Part shown: piece by piece, positions 47,968 through 58,504 of the stretch
Layout of the letters: every line of letters begins with the position of its first letter
Position numbering within the stretch: position 1 is the stretch's first letter
Assembly: GCF_019175285.1 (NCBI RefSeq)
Contig: NC_056530.1
Coordinates: 5,940,392-6,004,391, forward strand
Length of the DNA stretch: 64,000 nt
Reading direction: 5' to 3'
Source: Sceloporus undulatus
Lineage: Eukaryota > Chordata > Lepidosauria > Squamata > Phrynosomatidae
Made by a program: the position numbers and the translations under genes
The notes under the pieces: generated by a model
What the model saw: only the letters and a program-made list of their open reading frames with translations
Told to the model about the DNA's origin: nothing
Databases searched by the model: none

Positions 47968-48620
47968 CAGTGCTTCTCAACCTGTGGGTCGCGACCCCCT
48001 TTTTAAAAAAAAATTATTTTTTTTATTTAATCTTATTGCATACATACATTTATCCAATTAGATTATTAAACATAAAAAAATTATAAGCAGACCAAATAAA
48101 CAAAAAAGAAAGAAAGAAATAGAAAAAGACAGATAAAGGAAAGGGGGGGGGGGGGGGAGAGAAAGAAAGAAGAAAGAACTCTAAAAGATATTCCTTTCCC
48201 AAATGGAGTCCTGGAATTTCTTCATTACTCAATATCTGATATCCTGTTAATAATTAGTAATTAATTATCTAAATGTTCAACAGATCCCAACTTATATCAT
48301 AAAATACTATTTCAAATAATAAACCTTATTTTTCCTATATACATATTTTAAACAAGCTTCACATACTTATATATTCAGTCTTTAAACACATATTTCCAGT
48401 GGTTCATGCCAGATGGAACCATAACACACCAAGGAGAACTCCTACCAGCAGATCCTCCTCCATCTTATGAAGCATATGCCAACACAGGCTTTGACAATCC
48501 AAGCTATTCAGGCCAGGCTGAATAGAAAACCGAGACAACGCAATTTTATGGTTGAGGGGTCACCACAACAGGAGGAACTATATTGAAGGGTTGTGGCATC
48601 AGGAAGGGTGAGAACCACTG
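47968..48620. mobile_element. hAT MITE carrying two insertions
   Basis: Left end CAGTGCTTCTCAACCTGTGG and right end GGGTGAGAACCACTG are hAT-type repeats; 'gggtcgcgacccc' and 'ggggtcaccacaacaggaggaactata' are the known inner blocks of this tetrapod family. About 380 bp of AT-rich sequence with a G16 run (about 48145-48160) is inserted after the left block, and a coding-like segment is inserted near 48397-48525. Target duplication is weak (TCCGAGA/TCCTAGA). Confidence 0.7.
48397..48525 (+). pseudogene. Coding-like segment with PPPSY motif, ending in TAG
   Basis: One frame reads QWFMPDGTITHQGELL, PADPPPSYEAYANTGF and DNPSYSGQAE then TAG at 48523-48525. The other two frames stop. A PPSY motif binds WW domains of NEDD4-type ligases, and GFDNPSY resembles membrane-protein tails. 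It follows ATATTTCCAG, a possible acceptor, and lies between two blocks of a hAT MITE. It may be a captured terminal exon or retrocopy scrap. I cannot name the parent. Confidence 0.45.
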
Positions 48621-48654
48621 TCCTAGAGTTGGGACACCATTCCATGCAGAACAT

Positions 48655-48712
48655 TCTGAATCTCATCTGATTTCAGAAGCAAGGCAGGGTTGGACCTTGT
48701 TGGTACTAGTAT
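48655..48712 (+). mobile_element. Worn 5S-rRNA-like SINE head
   Basis: 'catctgatttcagaagcaaggcagggttggaccttgttggta' follows the 5S rRNA internal promoter segment. No tail is seen. Confidence 0.5.
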
Positions 48713-48719
48713 AGGACAT

Positions 48720-49270
48720 TATTATTTTATTTATTTATATTCCTCCTTTCTCTCAAGAGAGGGGCTCAAGGCGGTTAAGCAAAAATTTAAAACAGTACAA
48801 ATTAAAAACAATTCAAATGCATTAGAATGTAGATTAAAAAACAAACAATTTTTTTTAAACGTTACACATTAAAATCTAAAAGGTATTACAAACGCTATAC
48901 AAACTTTAACATCTGAATTGTACAGCACTTAAAGTCCAACTCTTGTCAGTTTGAGAAAGCCTGATGGCACAAGTATGTTTTTATCTGCCTCCGAAAGGAG
49001 AGCAAGGATGGGCCATCCTGGGCTCTCTAGGGAGGGAGTTCCAGAGCCTGGGAGCAGCTACCAAGGCGGCCCTGTCTCTTGTAGCCAGCAAACAAGGCTG
49101 AGAAGGTCATGGGAAAGAGGCCTCTCCTGGTGATCTTAGTGCACTACTGTGCTCATAAATGAAATGAAATTTATTAGTCGATGACCAGTACTGGGCTCAT
49201 AAAGGGAAATATTGTTCTTCAAATAATCTGGATCCAAGCTGTGTATCATCAGAGATCTCCAGATAAGGCT
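48720..49270 (-). mobile_element. LINE (CR1/L2/Vingi group) 3' end
   Basis: 'ttatttatattcctcctttctctc...ggctcaaggcggtt' at the left, 'ggagggagttccagagcctgggagcag' in the middle, parallel to 43640-44100. Confidence 0.6.
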
Positions 49271-49434
49271 GTTAAATAATGCCACTTGAAACCCTGGACT
49301 GACATTGTTGCTAGTCAGAGTTGACAATACTGGGATAAAAGGAACAGTGGTCCAAAACATTATGTTTCTGTGTAAGCCCAAAACATCTGAACGACAAATG
49401 CTGAGAACCATTGCCCGAGGCTGTTGCCACATTG

Positions 49435-49625
49435 CAGAAATAAAGTAGTTTGACACTACTTTAACTGGCATAACTCAATGCAATGGAATTCTGCAGTTTT
49501 GTGAAACTTCCCTGTTAGAGAGTTCTGGTGCCCCACCAAACAACACATCCCAGAATTCCATAGCACATTAAACCATGGACGATAAAGCGGTGTTAAACTG
49601 TTTTATTTCTATCTGCAGTTTGTAA
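49435..49625. mobile_element. Foldback MITE of the 'ctgcagaaataa' family
   Basis: Left 'attgcagaaataaagtagtttgac' and right 'gttaaactgttttatttctatctgcag' are complementary. Same family as 27776-27988. Confidence 0.65.
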
Positions 49626-50271
49626 TGACATGGAAGTAGAGTCTATGAAACATATTTTGCTGCACCATAGTCTTTACAACCAGATTTGACAAGCCAGAAT
49701 TGATCCATTATTAAGTAAGTTGAATAGAAAATCAGATCTTTTTTATGTACAATTCTTGCTGGAAGATAAATGTTCAAATGTCACTCTTGTAGTTACCAAA
49801 TTTCTTGCTGAGGCAGCTAGGATCAGAACCCACTATGTATAAAGGGACAATTAGTGTTAGAATTAGGGTTAGGGTTATATTTAGCAACTTCCTTACCTCT
49901 TGTTTTATTGTGGGGAATTGTACTGTGGGAAATTTTGAGAACTTGAGTATCTTGACTGAATGCCTAAATGTTGGGTCTGTGGGCCATAATAAATTATGAC
50001 TGACTGAATGACTTTATTTCTACAGTGTGGCAGCAGGCTTAGAGCATTGTGTTCCCCTCAAGGCTGTCTGGCTATCTCTGGGCCTCATACAAGAACTACA
50101 CATAACATATCCCTCTAGGAACCAGACTGGTAGGCTAGTGATGAGTGAATGATGCTATTACAGTGAAACACTTGGCTGGTAGCTCTGCTATTAGTATCTC
50201 AGAGACCTTTCTACAGAAGAGTTTGTTCATTTGTCCTCTAAATGCTTGAATGTCCCACACCTTTAATTTGT
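49626..50271. other. RAB42 3' flank
   Basis: Repeat-poor; may contain the RAB42 3' untranslated region on the - strand. No clear polyadenylation signal was chosen. Confidence 0.4.
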
Positions 50272-50692
50272 TTAACACTGGCATTTTCCTTCTGATGGTG
50301 GCTGCTTCTTTCTCTGGAGACTGCTAGTTCTCCTATGAATCACTTTCACACCATCCCATCCTTCCTGCAGATCAATTTCCTTGTTTCTCAGAGCCTTGCA
50401 GATAGTATTGGCTATGGTCTCAAAAGCTAAATCTACATTGATGTTGTCCTTGGCTGATGTTTCAATGAAGTGTGTTCCCAAAGAAGTTGCCATTCCTTCC
50501 GCTTCCTCAGTGGTGATCCCGTTCATTGACCGAAGGTCACACTTGTGGCCAACTAGGAGGAAGATTACTTTATCCATAACGTTGGTCACTTCATTGTACC
50601 ACTCAAAGATGTTCTCAAAGGACCTTCGGTTGGTCATATCAAAAATAAGCAGCACACCCACTGCATTGCGGTAAAAAGACCTGGTGATGCAC
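50272..50692 (-). CDS. RAB42: RAB42 exon 2 (C-terminal two-thirds)
   Basis: Rab GTPases switch membrane traffic steps. Reading the - strand, the acceptor is TTCCTAG. Exon phase 2 joins Arg81, then CITRSFYRNAVGVLLIFDMT follows. Seen motifs: GHKCDL (129-134) in place of the usual NKxD guanine contact, as in RAB42/RAB39 relatives; ETSAK (158-162); EEAEGMATSLG; EGWDGVKVIH; and the prenylation tail CQC. The tail and the GW-GV segment are what separate RAB42 from RAB39. Exons 1 and 2 give 220 residues (human RAB42 is close to this). Confidence 0.93.
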
Positions 50693-51254
50693 CTAGGAAC
50701 ACAAACCAACAAACCCAAGGTGGTTAGCGTTTGCAAATATCTTATTTCTGAGAATTCCAACACAATTCACAGTTAGAAAATGTATATTTTAAATAATAAA
50801 TAAATAATAAAATAAATAAAATGCAAATTTTAGAGAAACTTGTGTCCTCTTTAGTGGCTATTCTAGTCTACTTTGAATGGCAGTGGCTTTCCAGGTGTCT
50901 TATACAGCACTAACTAGAGACTGCTATTTTCTCCATGCCATCTCTGTGATCTTTTCTTGAACTATGGTCCTTTCTTTCAGAAGGAATGAATCCTCATTTT
51001 CAGTTTTGTTATGCTGTTCTTATTTAGTGTACTTATAGCACTTGCTTAGAAGAATAATTTTATTAAGGTTGCACAAGTTAAACCAACAAGAGAAATTCTG
51101 CATTTGTCAGGAACTTCCCAAGAGTGACTGCTAGATGCAGAGCTAAAGAGAGCCCTGTGATACTATAAAGACTAACAAATTTATTATTTGTGTGCTGTTA
51201 ATTATCTTGTATTTACAGTCAAAAGGGATCTCAATTACATCCAATAATGTAAAA

Positions 51255-51540
51255 GGTAAAGGTAGTCCCTTGACATGAATTTCTAGTTATAATCGACTGT
51301 AGGGGGCAATGCTCATCTCCATTACTAAGCCGAAGAGCCAAACTCTGTTACCTTCCCAACAAAGTGGTACCTGTTTATCTACTTGTATTTGCCTGCTTTC
51401 AAACTGCTAGGTTGGCAGAAGCTGGGGCTAGTGATGGAAGCTCACTCCATGTGGCACTTGGCCCTTGAACTGCCAACCTTCTGATCTTCCAATTGCCAGA
51501 ATTGGCATCTTAACCTCTAAGCCACTGCAGGGGAATAAAA
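51255..51540 (-). mobile_element. tRNA-derived squamate SINE
   Basis: 'ggtaaaggtagtcccttgaca' at one end and, through 'ctaagccgaagagccaaactc' and 'gctaggttggcagaagctgggg', to 'taacctctaagccactgcaggggaat' at the other, where the - strand tRNA-like head begins. Confidence 0.65.
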
Positions 51541-52284
51541 ACACCAAAGGAGGGGAAATAGCCACATTAGTTGTAAGTTTCTGTTAAAGCTGACCAAATG
51601 TTCAAATTTAAGTCCCTTTTGTCTATACATCATTCTTTCAAATGTTGTAAACATTGTTAGGTCAATGGATCAAAGGTGAAGCAAATTATCTTCCAATAAT
51701 GAAGTCAGAAGAGTGCCAAAAATCCACTTCTGTTGGCCATTTGTTAATTTCCAGGACACAGTTAAACAATTCTAAAGTACATGTACAAATTTATTATAAC
51801 ATTAGGTTGCACAGATAGAAGCTCTAAGGGAAACAGGAAGGCATGGCAAAAGTGAGGGAGAGGAAAACAAATGTGATTATTTCAGTCTTTTCTCAAATCA
51901 GAAATTTAACAGACAGACATAAATCAATCAGGAAAAACTTATGTCAGTACTGTCTCTGAAGAAGAGTTGATAAAGATGCCACTGTTTGCATAAAATAAGA
52001 GGTTGCTCTGATTGGGACAGCAACTAGATCAGTAAGATCAGATAAATTAAATCAGATATAGGCTACAGTGTCTTGTCCTCTAGGTCTTATTTTCCACGTT
52101 GACACTGTTTATCAACACAGCAAAAATATTACTGATAAAAATATCACCCTAAGATGGATTTAACAAATTAATGAATGCCACTCTGGGGTTTGTTTGTTCT
52201 GAATACCAGAACTGAACAAAGCTCATGGTCTTTCACCACAAAAATCCACTGCCACTTATCCCTAGCTTTCATCATTTTATTAGT

Positions 52285-52800
52285 AACATTTCATAGAATC
52301 ATAGAGTTGGAAGAGACCACAAGGGCCATCCAGTCCAACCCCATTCTGCCATGCAGGAAATCCAATCAAAGCATCCCCAATAGATGGCCATCTAGCCTCT
52401 GCTTAAAGATCTCCAAGGAAGGAGACTCCACTATACTCCGAGGAAGAAGTGTGTTCCACTGTCGAACAGCCCTTACTGTCAGGAAGTTCTTCCTAATGTT
52501 GAGGTGGAATCTCTTTTCCTGGAGCTTGCATCCATTGCTCCATTGGGTCCTGTTCTCTGGAGCAGCAGAAAATAAGCTTGCTCCCTCCTCAAGATGACAT
52601 CCTTTCAAATATTTAAACAGGGCTATCATATCACCTCTTAACCTTCTTTTCTCCAGGCTAAACATCCCCAGCTCCCTGAGTCATTCCTCATAGGACATGG
52701 TTTCCAGACCTTTCACCATTTTAGTCGCCCTCCTTTGGACATGCTCCAGTTTCTCCACATCCTTTTTGAATTGTGGTGCCCAGAACTGGACAAATTTATT
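52285..52800 (-). mobile_element. CR1 LINE 3' part
   Basis: - strand reading: MFSLEKRRLRGDMIALFKYL, then CKLQEKRFHLNIRKNFLTVR, RQWNTLLPRSIVESPSLEIF, and the tail 'tctatgattctatgaa' at about 52290. This is one of the best preserved CR1 ends in the window. Confidence 0.85.
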
Positions 52801-52894
52801 GTTGTTGTCTAATGCATTGCTATGTTATATTTGTTTTTTAATTTATGTTTATTGTTATTGCCTTGTATTATCCCCTCTGTTGTAAGCTACCTGG

Positions 52895-52904
52895 NNNNNN
52901 NNNN
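52895..52904. other. Assembly gap (10 N)
   Basis: Ten Ns directly before an (ATT)n run. Confidence 0.95.
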
Positions 52905-52958
<54 letters not shown>

Positions 52959-52959
52959 T
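52905..52959. repeat. (ATT)n microsatellite
   Basis: About eighteen ATT units beside an N gap, in the RAB42 intron. Confidence 0.95.
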
Positions 52960-53399
52960 AAGGTGGGAACCATTTTACTCCTGCTCCTGCTGATCAATAG
53001 GAAGTGGAAACCTTTACTATTCTGGGTGCCTTGCAGGGCCAAAAACTCATGCTTTATTTATTTATTTATTTTAAAACTTTTATATTTCAAATGGTGCTTT
53101 CTTTAAAGTATTGTGTTCTGCATTTTTAAAATGCTGCTTTTTGTTTCAGTTTTGGAATTGGGCTTTTTTTATTTCAACTTTTACAAAAGTGTTTTTATAT
53201 TACTTGAACTGACTTTTTGTAGCCTGTATAGGAAAATTTAAAAGGATGGTATAAAAATATAACATAACATAAGGTAAGTTGCCTGACCCACTGAAATGAA
53301 TGGGAATTTAGTTAATCTCTACAGCTTGTCCCATTGATTGCAACACTAATTGTAGATCATACAGCCAATATATTTAGAGGGTACCACATTAGGAGAGGC

Positions 53400-53880
53400 T
53401 GTTTTAATAATAAATAATAATAATTTTATTTATATGTCCTGCCTCTTCCAAGGATCGAAGCAGGATTACATCATTAAAATAATACAATGCAATTGAACAG
53501 TCAATACAATACTAATACTGAATTATATATCCTATTAGTTCCTTAAAATCTCCAAACATCAATTCATCTACCATCATACTTAGAGAGGGGGGTCTTAATC
53601 ATCATCTCTATACCAAATCTGATGGGAAAGCCCGCCAGAAGGTCCTTTCTTCCAGAAATGGGATCTTATACAGTTTACAATAAAATTGAAGCAAGCACAG
53701 TTAAAACAGATGAAAATAAGTACAGGTAAAAACATACAAAAGGTTATCATGTTGAAAAAAACCTATTATATTAAAACATTTTTGAACTAAAAACATTTTC
53801 AAAGCACATCAGTTTTTTAAAAATCTTGGCGTTTGTAATCAAGTGAGCCTTAAAGTCCAGCTGCTATCCATCTCACTTGC
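53400..53880 (-). mobile_element. LINE 3' end (CR1/L2/Vingi group)
   Basis: 'ttttatttatatgtcctgcctcttccaagg' plus A-rich sequence and 'gggaaagcccgccagaaggtcc', parallel to the other copies on the - strand. Confidence 0.5.
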
Positions 53881-54415
53881 CATTAATGCCGAAAAATAAC
53901 CTGCCCCAATTTTCATTTATGCTGGAGAACACTAGGAATAAAAATGGGCTCAGGGCTTCCTTCGCTGGGGGAAGGAATTTTACTACTTCTCTAATGGACA
54001 GCATACACTGAGGATCCCATTTTCTTCCAGACACTAGATAATACTCATAATTTGGCTTCGATTGACTGGTTTTGCCAGGCGCACAACCTGAATTTTATCT
54101 CCAAATGCGTAGATTACCAAATTAGTTTTTTCTCTTCTGCCTCCATTTGGTACAGTGACAATGTGTGTTGATTAAAAAGGCAAAAGACTTGGTCTATAAG
54201 TGACAATAGCAACCAATTCTACATTTCCCCAGCCTTAACCTAATAACACCATACTTCAAACTGACTTTTCAAACCAGGACAGGAGTCTCCATTTTGGGAA
54301 TTTAGTAACTACTGATTCCATAGCAATAACATCTGGCTGTGGTTATTATTAAACATACCTGCTTCTCCTGCCATCCAAAATTTCATGACACCCACCCAGT
54401 TTACTTAAATTCCAA

Positions 54416-54578
54416 CAGGGACGTAGCCGGAGGGGTGGTCTTGGGGTCCGGACCCCCCCCCTTCCATTAGAAAAATGAATGGTGTGTGCTGCTGCTCTGC
54501 CGCACCCAAGCCCCATTATAATGGTGGCGCTTAGTCTGGACCCCCCCCCCCTTTCCTAAAATCCTAGCTATGTCCCTG
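54416..54578. mobile_element. Short MITE, copy B
   Basis: CAGGGACGTAGCCGG at the left, CTAGCTATGTCCCTG at the right. Flanks ATTCCAA/GTTCCAA, a 7-bp duplication with one mismatch. Nearly the same sequence as 31793-31948, so a recently active family. Confidence 0.8.
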
Positions 54579-55103
54579 GTTCCAAAGGACTTGAAAGCTT
54601 GCTTTCTTAAAAATAATAATGTATTATTTAACTCTGCTTTTTGTTTTCATATGGCTAAGTATCTATTTCATCTGTCCAAAGGCAGCCCTTCTGACTAAGA
54701 AATAACTGAGTTATTTCAGTCCACACATCCCAGGGAAATGAGATGACCCTCTGGATTTATTTATTTGGACTACAAGTCCCAAAGTCCCTCACCATTGGCT
54801 ACGTTCTATAAAGCTAATGGAAATTATATACTAAAAGGGGATAAAAATCAACTTGTTTGATGTACTTGGATTTTGTTTCTTTCTGACTAGACTGTATTAT
54901 TTTAAATTCAATTTTAAAAAAAAGGAAATTATACACTAAAAACATCTGCTTTATTACATGCCTACCCCTACTTTAATCAAAACTCTTCCTTAGCTGTTGA
55001 AAATCTGGAGCTTCTTGAAAAGAACATTCTGCTGCTCCTCTAGATTAATAAACTGTTCCTGATTTGAAAGCGTAACATTGCTGCTTGCATCATCTAGATG
55101 AGT

Positions 55104-55300
55104 TGTTGTTGTGTGCCTTCAAGTTGTTTCTGACTTATGGCAATCCTAAGGTGACCATATCATGGGTTTTTCTAGAGCCGAGAGCATGCATGTCACTCAA
55201 GAACACCCAATAGGTTTCTATGGCTGGGCAGAGAATCAAATTCTGGTCTCCAGAGTTATAGTCCAACACTCAAAGCACTGGCCACACTGGCTCTCAGTTA
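55104..55300 (-). mobile_element. Sauria SINE
   Basis: 'gttgttgtgtgccttcaagttgtttctgacttatggc' at the left (tail) to 'ggtctccagagttatagtccaacactcaaagcactggccacactggctc' at the right (tRNA-like head, - strand). Confidence 0.8.
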
Positions 55301-55582
55301 ACCGCTCCTGAAGTTGTTTTTCTAGGGTGAAATTCTGTTGGTACACTACACTGCCGTTAAGAACACTGGTGTAGGTTGTGATGACAGTGAAAGGAAAAAA
55401 GTGTGCAGGTAGAGTGGCAGTGAAGGCAGTCAGTCTGGAGAAATCATTGCCTTCCCTCACCACTGCTGCATGGGAAATACACCTAGACAAAGTGCAACAG
55501 CTAGGATTTCAGACTCAGACTGCAGCTCCCACAATCTCCTAGCCATCATGGCCATTGGCTAGAATGGCTGTGAGCTTCTGGA

Positions 55583-55766
55583 AATTGTGAAGTCGAAGAC
55601 TTTCATGGCCGGCATCAATAGTTTTTTGTGGGTTTTTCGGGCTCCATGACCACGTTCTAGAAGAGTTTATTTCTGACGTTTTGCCAGCCACAGATGCCGG
55701 CAAAACACCAGGAATAAACTCTTCTAGAACATGGCCATGGAGCCTGAAAAACCCACAAAAAGCTTC
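55583..55766. mobile_element. Facing-arm (hairpin) pair of Penelope-like repeat, copy 2
   Basis: Left arm 'tttttgtgggtttttcgggctccatgacc...gacgttttgcc' and right arm 'ggcaaaacaccagg...ggccatggagcctgaaaaacccacaaaaa' are complementary with a loop of about 12 bp ('agccacagatgc'). Confidence 0.7.
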
Positions 55767-56038
55767 TGGAAATCATACTCTTAAAAAATAACTTTTCCAA
55801 ATTCTGGATTAAATTATATGGCGTGAACAGGCAATATTGTTCCTAAGTGAAGGTAGTGGCACAGTACAAATTTCTAAGGCAGTGAGTGTCTCACCCCTCA
55901 CTTCCAAAGGGTGAGACAGCCCCCTCTTTTATAGGATTGGATTGGATTCCAAGGCAAAAAAAAGAGGTTTGGAAAAGGAGACATCGTCCAATGTAAGCAG
56001 TGCCAAGCCCCCTCCTGTCTTACTTTTGTCCTTCTCAC

Positions 56039-56280
56039 CTGAACCTCTCTTGACCAGCCGTGTCCCAAAGCTGGAGCTTGACCTTGATTCCTGGAGGCAA
56101 CTCCATCATCTTACTGTAGAACTCAACTCCCACGGTGGGACACGGGGAAGGAACAAAGCACCTCTCCGTGTAGCGCCTCAGCAGAGAGGTCTTGCCCACT
56201 GTTGAATCCCCAAGCAAGAGGATTCGGAATTGATAGTGCCACTTGCCATTCAGGTCCAGAGGCATCGGCTCCCATTCCAT
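56039..56280 (-). CDS. RAB42: RAB42 exon 1 (start and P-loop)
   Basis: ATG at 56280-56278. It reads MEWEPMPLDLNGKWHYQFRI with the P-loop GDSTVGKTS (24-32), switch I Thr49 in CPTVGVEFY, and WDTAGQERFR (72-81). Splits at Arg81 in phase 2 with a GTGAGA donor. Human RAB42 has the same exon break position by my recollection. The start choice is the first ATG before the conserved YQFR strand. Confidence 0.93.
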
Positions 56281-57205
56281 GGTGGAAGGAGGCCCTTGGT
56301 GTCAAGCAAAAGAAGAGCCTTCACATGAGCCAGTGCTTGAGGCAGATTTCCACAGGGCTTGGTTCTAGCTAAGTCTTGTTTGGAGAACTTTGCTTGGTTA
56401 GGAGGGAGGCGTCTCCACCTTCAGGAGCCTTGGTCTTCTCTCGCCCTTCTCTAGAGCAAAGACAAGCCAACCTATCTGATATAGAGACAAGACCCTCTTT
56501 CCCCCACCCTTTCTGCCCCACCCAAGACATTCTCTCCTACTTTTCCTCTCCTTGACAGAAATCTGATACCAAGGCTTTCTTTTCTTTTTTGTAAGAGAAA
56601 CAAGGGAGGGGGAAAAGGGGAAGGAGGAATACACAAGTCCTTATCTGCTGACTGGACTGCTGCTAAGCCTGACCCAGCATTTTCTGCATGCTAGGCTTAA
56701 AGTGTCTTTTTAAAAATCACCCAAGTTGAATTTAAGCACATTCTTGTCAGCAAAACCAGTCTCATTGAGGCAAAGGCAGTACAGTTGTCCCTCCATATCC
56801 ACGCATGCTTTGGCCAACCAACCATTTCTAAATTCCAAAAAAGGAAACCTTTTGCTTTTGCTATTGCTATTTTATTTAAGGGACACAATTTAACTACACC
56901 ACTGTATTTAATGCCACTTGAATATCCGTGGATTTTGGCAACCATGGGGATCCTGGAACCAAACCCCATCCGATACCAAGGCCCCACTGTACAATTTAGT
57001 ATTGCCCACTTCTCTGAAATATTACAATCAAAACCAGCAATTGCATTTTTAAAACAGGATTTAAGCTAAAGAGGAAAATCTTAGGGGAATGGGGGCTTTA
57101 TAAAATCCATGAGCCCTGTCATTTGAATTTCTCCTGTAGTTTTAAATAGCTAATGTGCCTGCCTTGCCTTCCAAAAGCAATAGGTGGATGGGGCATGAGA
57201 GCCAG
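56281..57205. other. RAB42 upstream region
   Basis: Pyrimidine-rich on the + strand (56390-56640). No clear TATA box or CpG island that I would defend. A Tigger-like MITE lies at 56782-56989. Confidence 0.4.
56782..56989. mobile_element. Tigger-like MITE, uninterrupted copy
   Basis: CAGTTGTCCCTCCATATCC at the left and GATACCAAGGCCCCACTG at the right; TA flanks (56780-56781, 56990-56991). The same family as the split copies at 16140 and 32273. Confidence 0.85.
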
Positions 57206-57432
57206 CATGGCATAGTGGTTTGAGTGTTGGACTGTGACTCTGTAGACCACGATTGGATTCTCAGCTCAGCCAGGGAAACCTACTGCGCGACCTTGGGCAA
57301 GTCACATTCTCTCAGCCTCAGGGGAAAGCAATGGCAACCTTCTCTGAACAAATCTAGCCAAGAAAACTCCATGATAGGGTTGTCTTAGGGTTGCCAAAAG
57401 TCAGGAATAACATGAAAGCTTACAACAAACAA
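57206..57432 (+). mobile_element. Sauria SINE, near full length
   Basis: tRNA-like head 'gccagcatggcatagtggtttgagtgttggactgtgactc', B-box-like 'cacgattggattctc', core 'gcgcgaccttgggcaagtcac', tail 'ccaaaagtcaggaataacatgaaag' and (AAC)n. Confidence 0.85.
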
Positions 57433-58504
57433 AACAACAAAGATGGGGCATAAAATCACCAAGCAACCTCTTTTCACCCCTAAAAACAGGTAATAACAAA
57501 AACAAATTGCATTTTGCAGATGGGAGCAGATTCTGGCTAAGCAACGAGACGGATTGCCTCACAGCCATTTACTCTTATCTAATCAGCTCCTCTGTCCCTT
57601 GGTCATATGCCTTGCAATTTGCCAATCTTTGACAATGAATTCACCTTTGGGGAGCTACAGTTTATTCATGTAAAACATACCTTACATTGTTGTTCTACCT
57701 GTTTTCGGGCAGATTCAAAATCTTATACAAGCATATAGTGTTGTCAGATTCAGCCAGTACCTGCTTTGTCTAAAAAGATACTAGGAATTTTAACATCCCA
57801 ACATTCCAGGAAAAGTGAGTATAAATTGTTCCCGGCCGCATACATTTTATCTTCACAATAACCCTGTGGTTGGGCTTACACATAGTAACTGACTCAGGCA
57901 GCCAATGAAGGTTTAGTGGGGATCAAAACCCAGGATCTAGAACCTAGAAATACAATGATTTAAAAAGAATGGCACAAAACCAAGTAAGGACAGCTTTCCT
58001 TTTGCACCGTTCTTTTTTAATCACTCTTCCCAGACCAATCCTTAAAACACTTTGCCAGCCAACTTGGTACCTTCATTGCTCTTGGATGAGAAACTCGCCT
58101 CACCACTAACTAGGCCAAGGAAAGCTGCACTGGATCATGCCAGCTCCCTTTAATGGCTCCTGATCCCGATGGCGATCTTATCCTCAGGAAAAAAATGTAG
58201 TAATTGTTGGGGAACACAAGCAGCAGAATACTATTCCACTTAGTCCCAAGTAGAATAATCAACAATAGACTCATAATCAACTATAGATTCTATGGAGCTA
58301 CTTAGTAAGGAATAAACTAAAGGACTTACACATTTGTTTTGTTGTGAACATCTGACTGGTCGCTATGAAAATAAAATTGTTAAGACAGGCCTTCATTCTG
58401 ACCCAGGAAAGCTCTTTCAATCTTGACATTATGAGATTTGGGTTGATCCACTGTGAGTCCATTTCATATGCAGTGTGAGAAAACCATGGGTCATGCTAAA
58501 CTAA
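57433..58504. other. Intergenic, nothing recognised
   Basis: No gene or named repeat seen. Confidence 0.5.

Larger units (their letters stand above)
50693..56038. other. RAB42 intron (5.3 kb)
   Basis: Repeats in order: tRNA SINE (51255-51540), CR1 3' part (52285-52800), N gap with (ATT)n, LINE tail (53400-53880), MITE (54416-54578), Sauria SINE (55104-55300), hairpin repeat (55583-55766). The stretches between hold nothing I can name. Confidence 0.7.

Noticed and set aside
49862-49882. Telomere-like TTAGGG string ('agaattagggttagggtta')
   Set aside because: Only two units; too short to mean an interstitial telomere tract.
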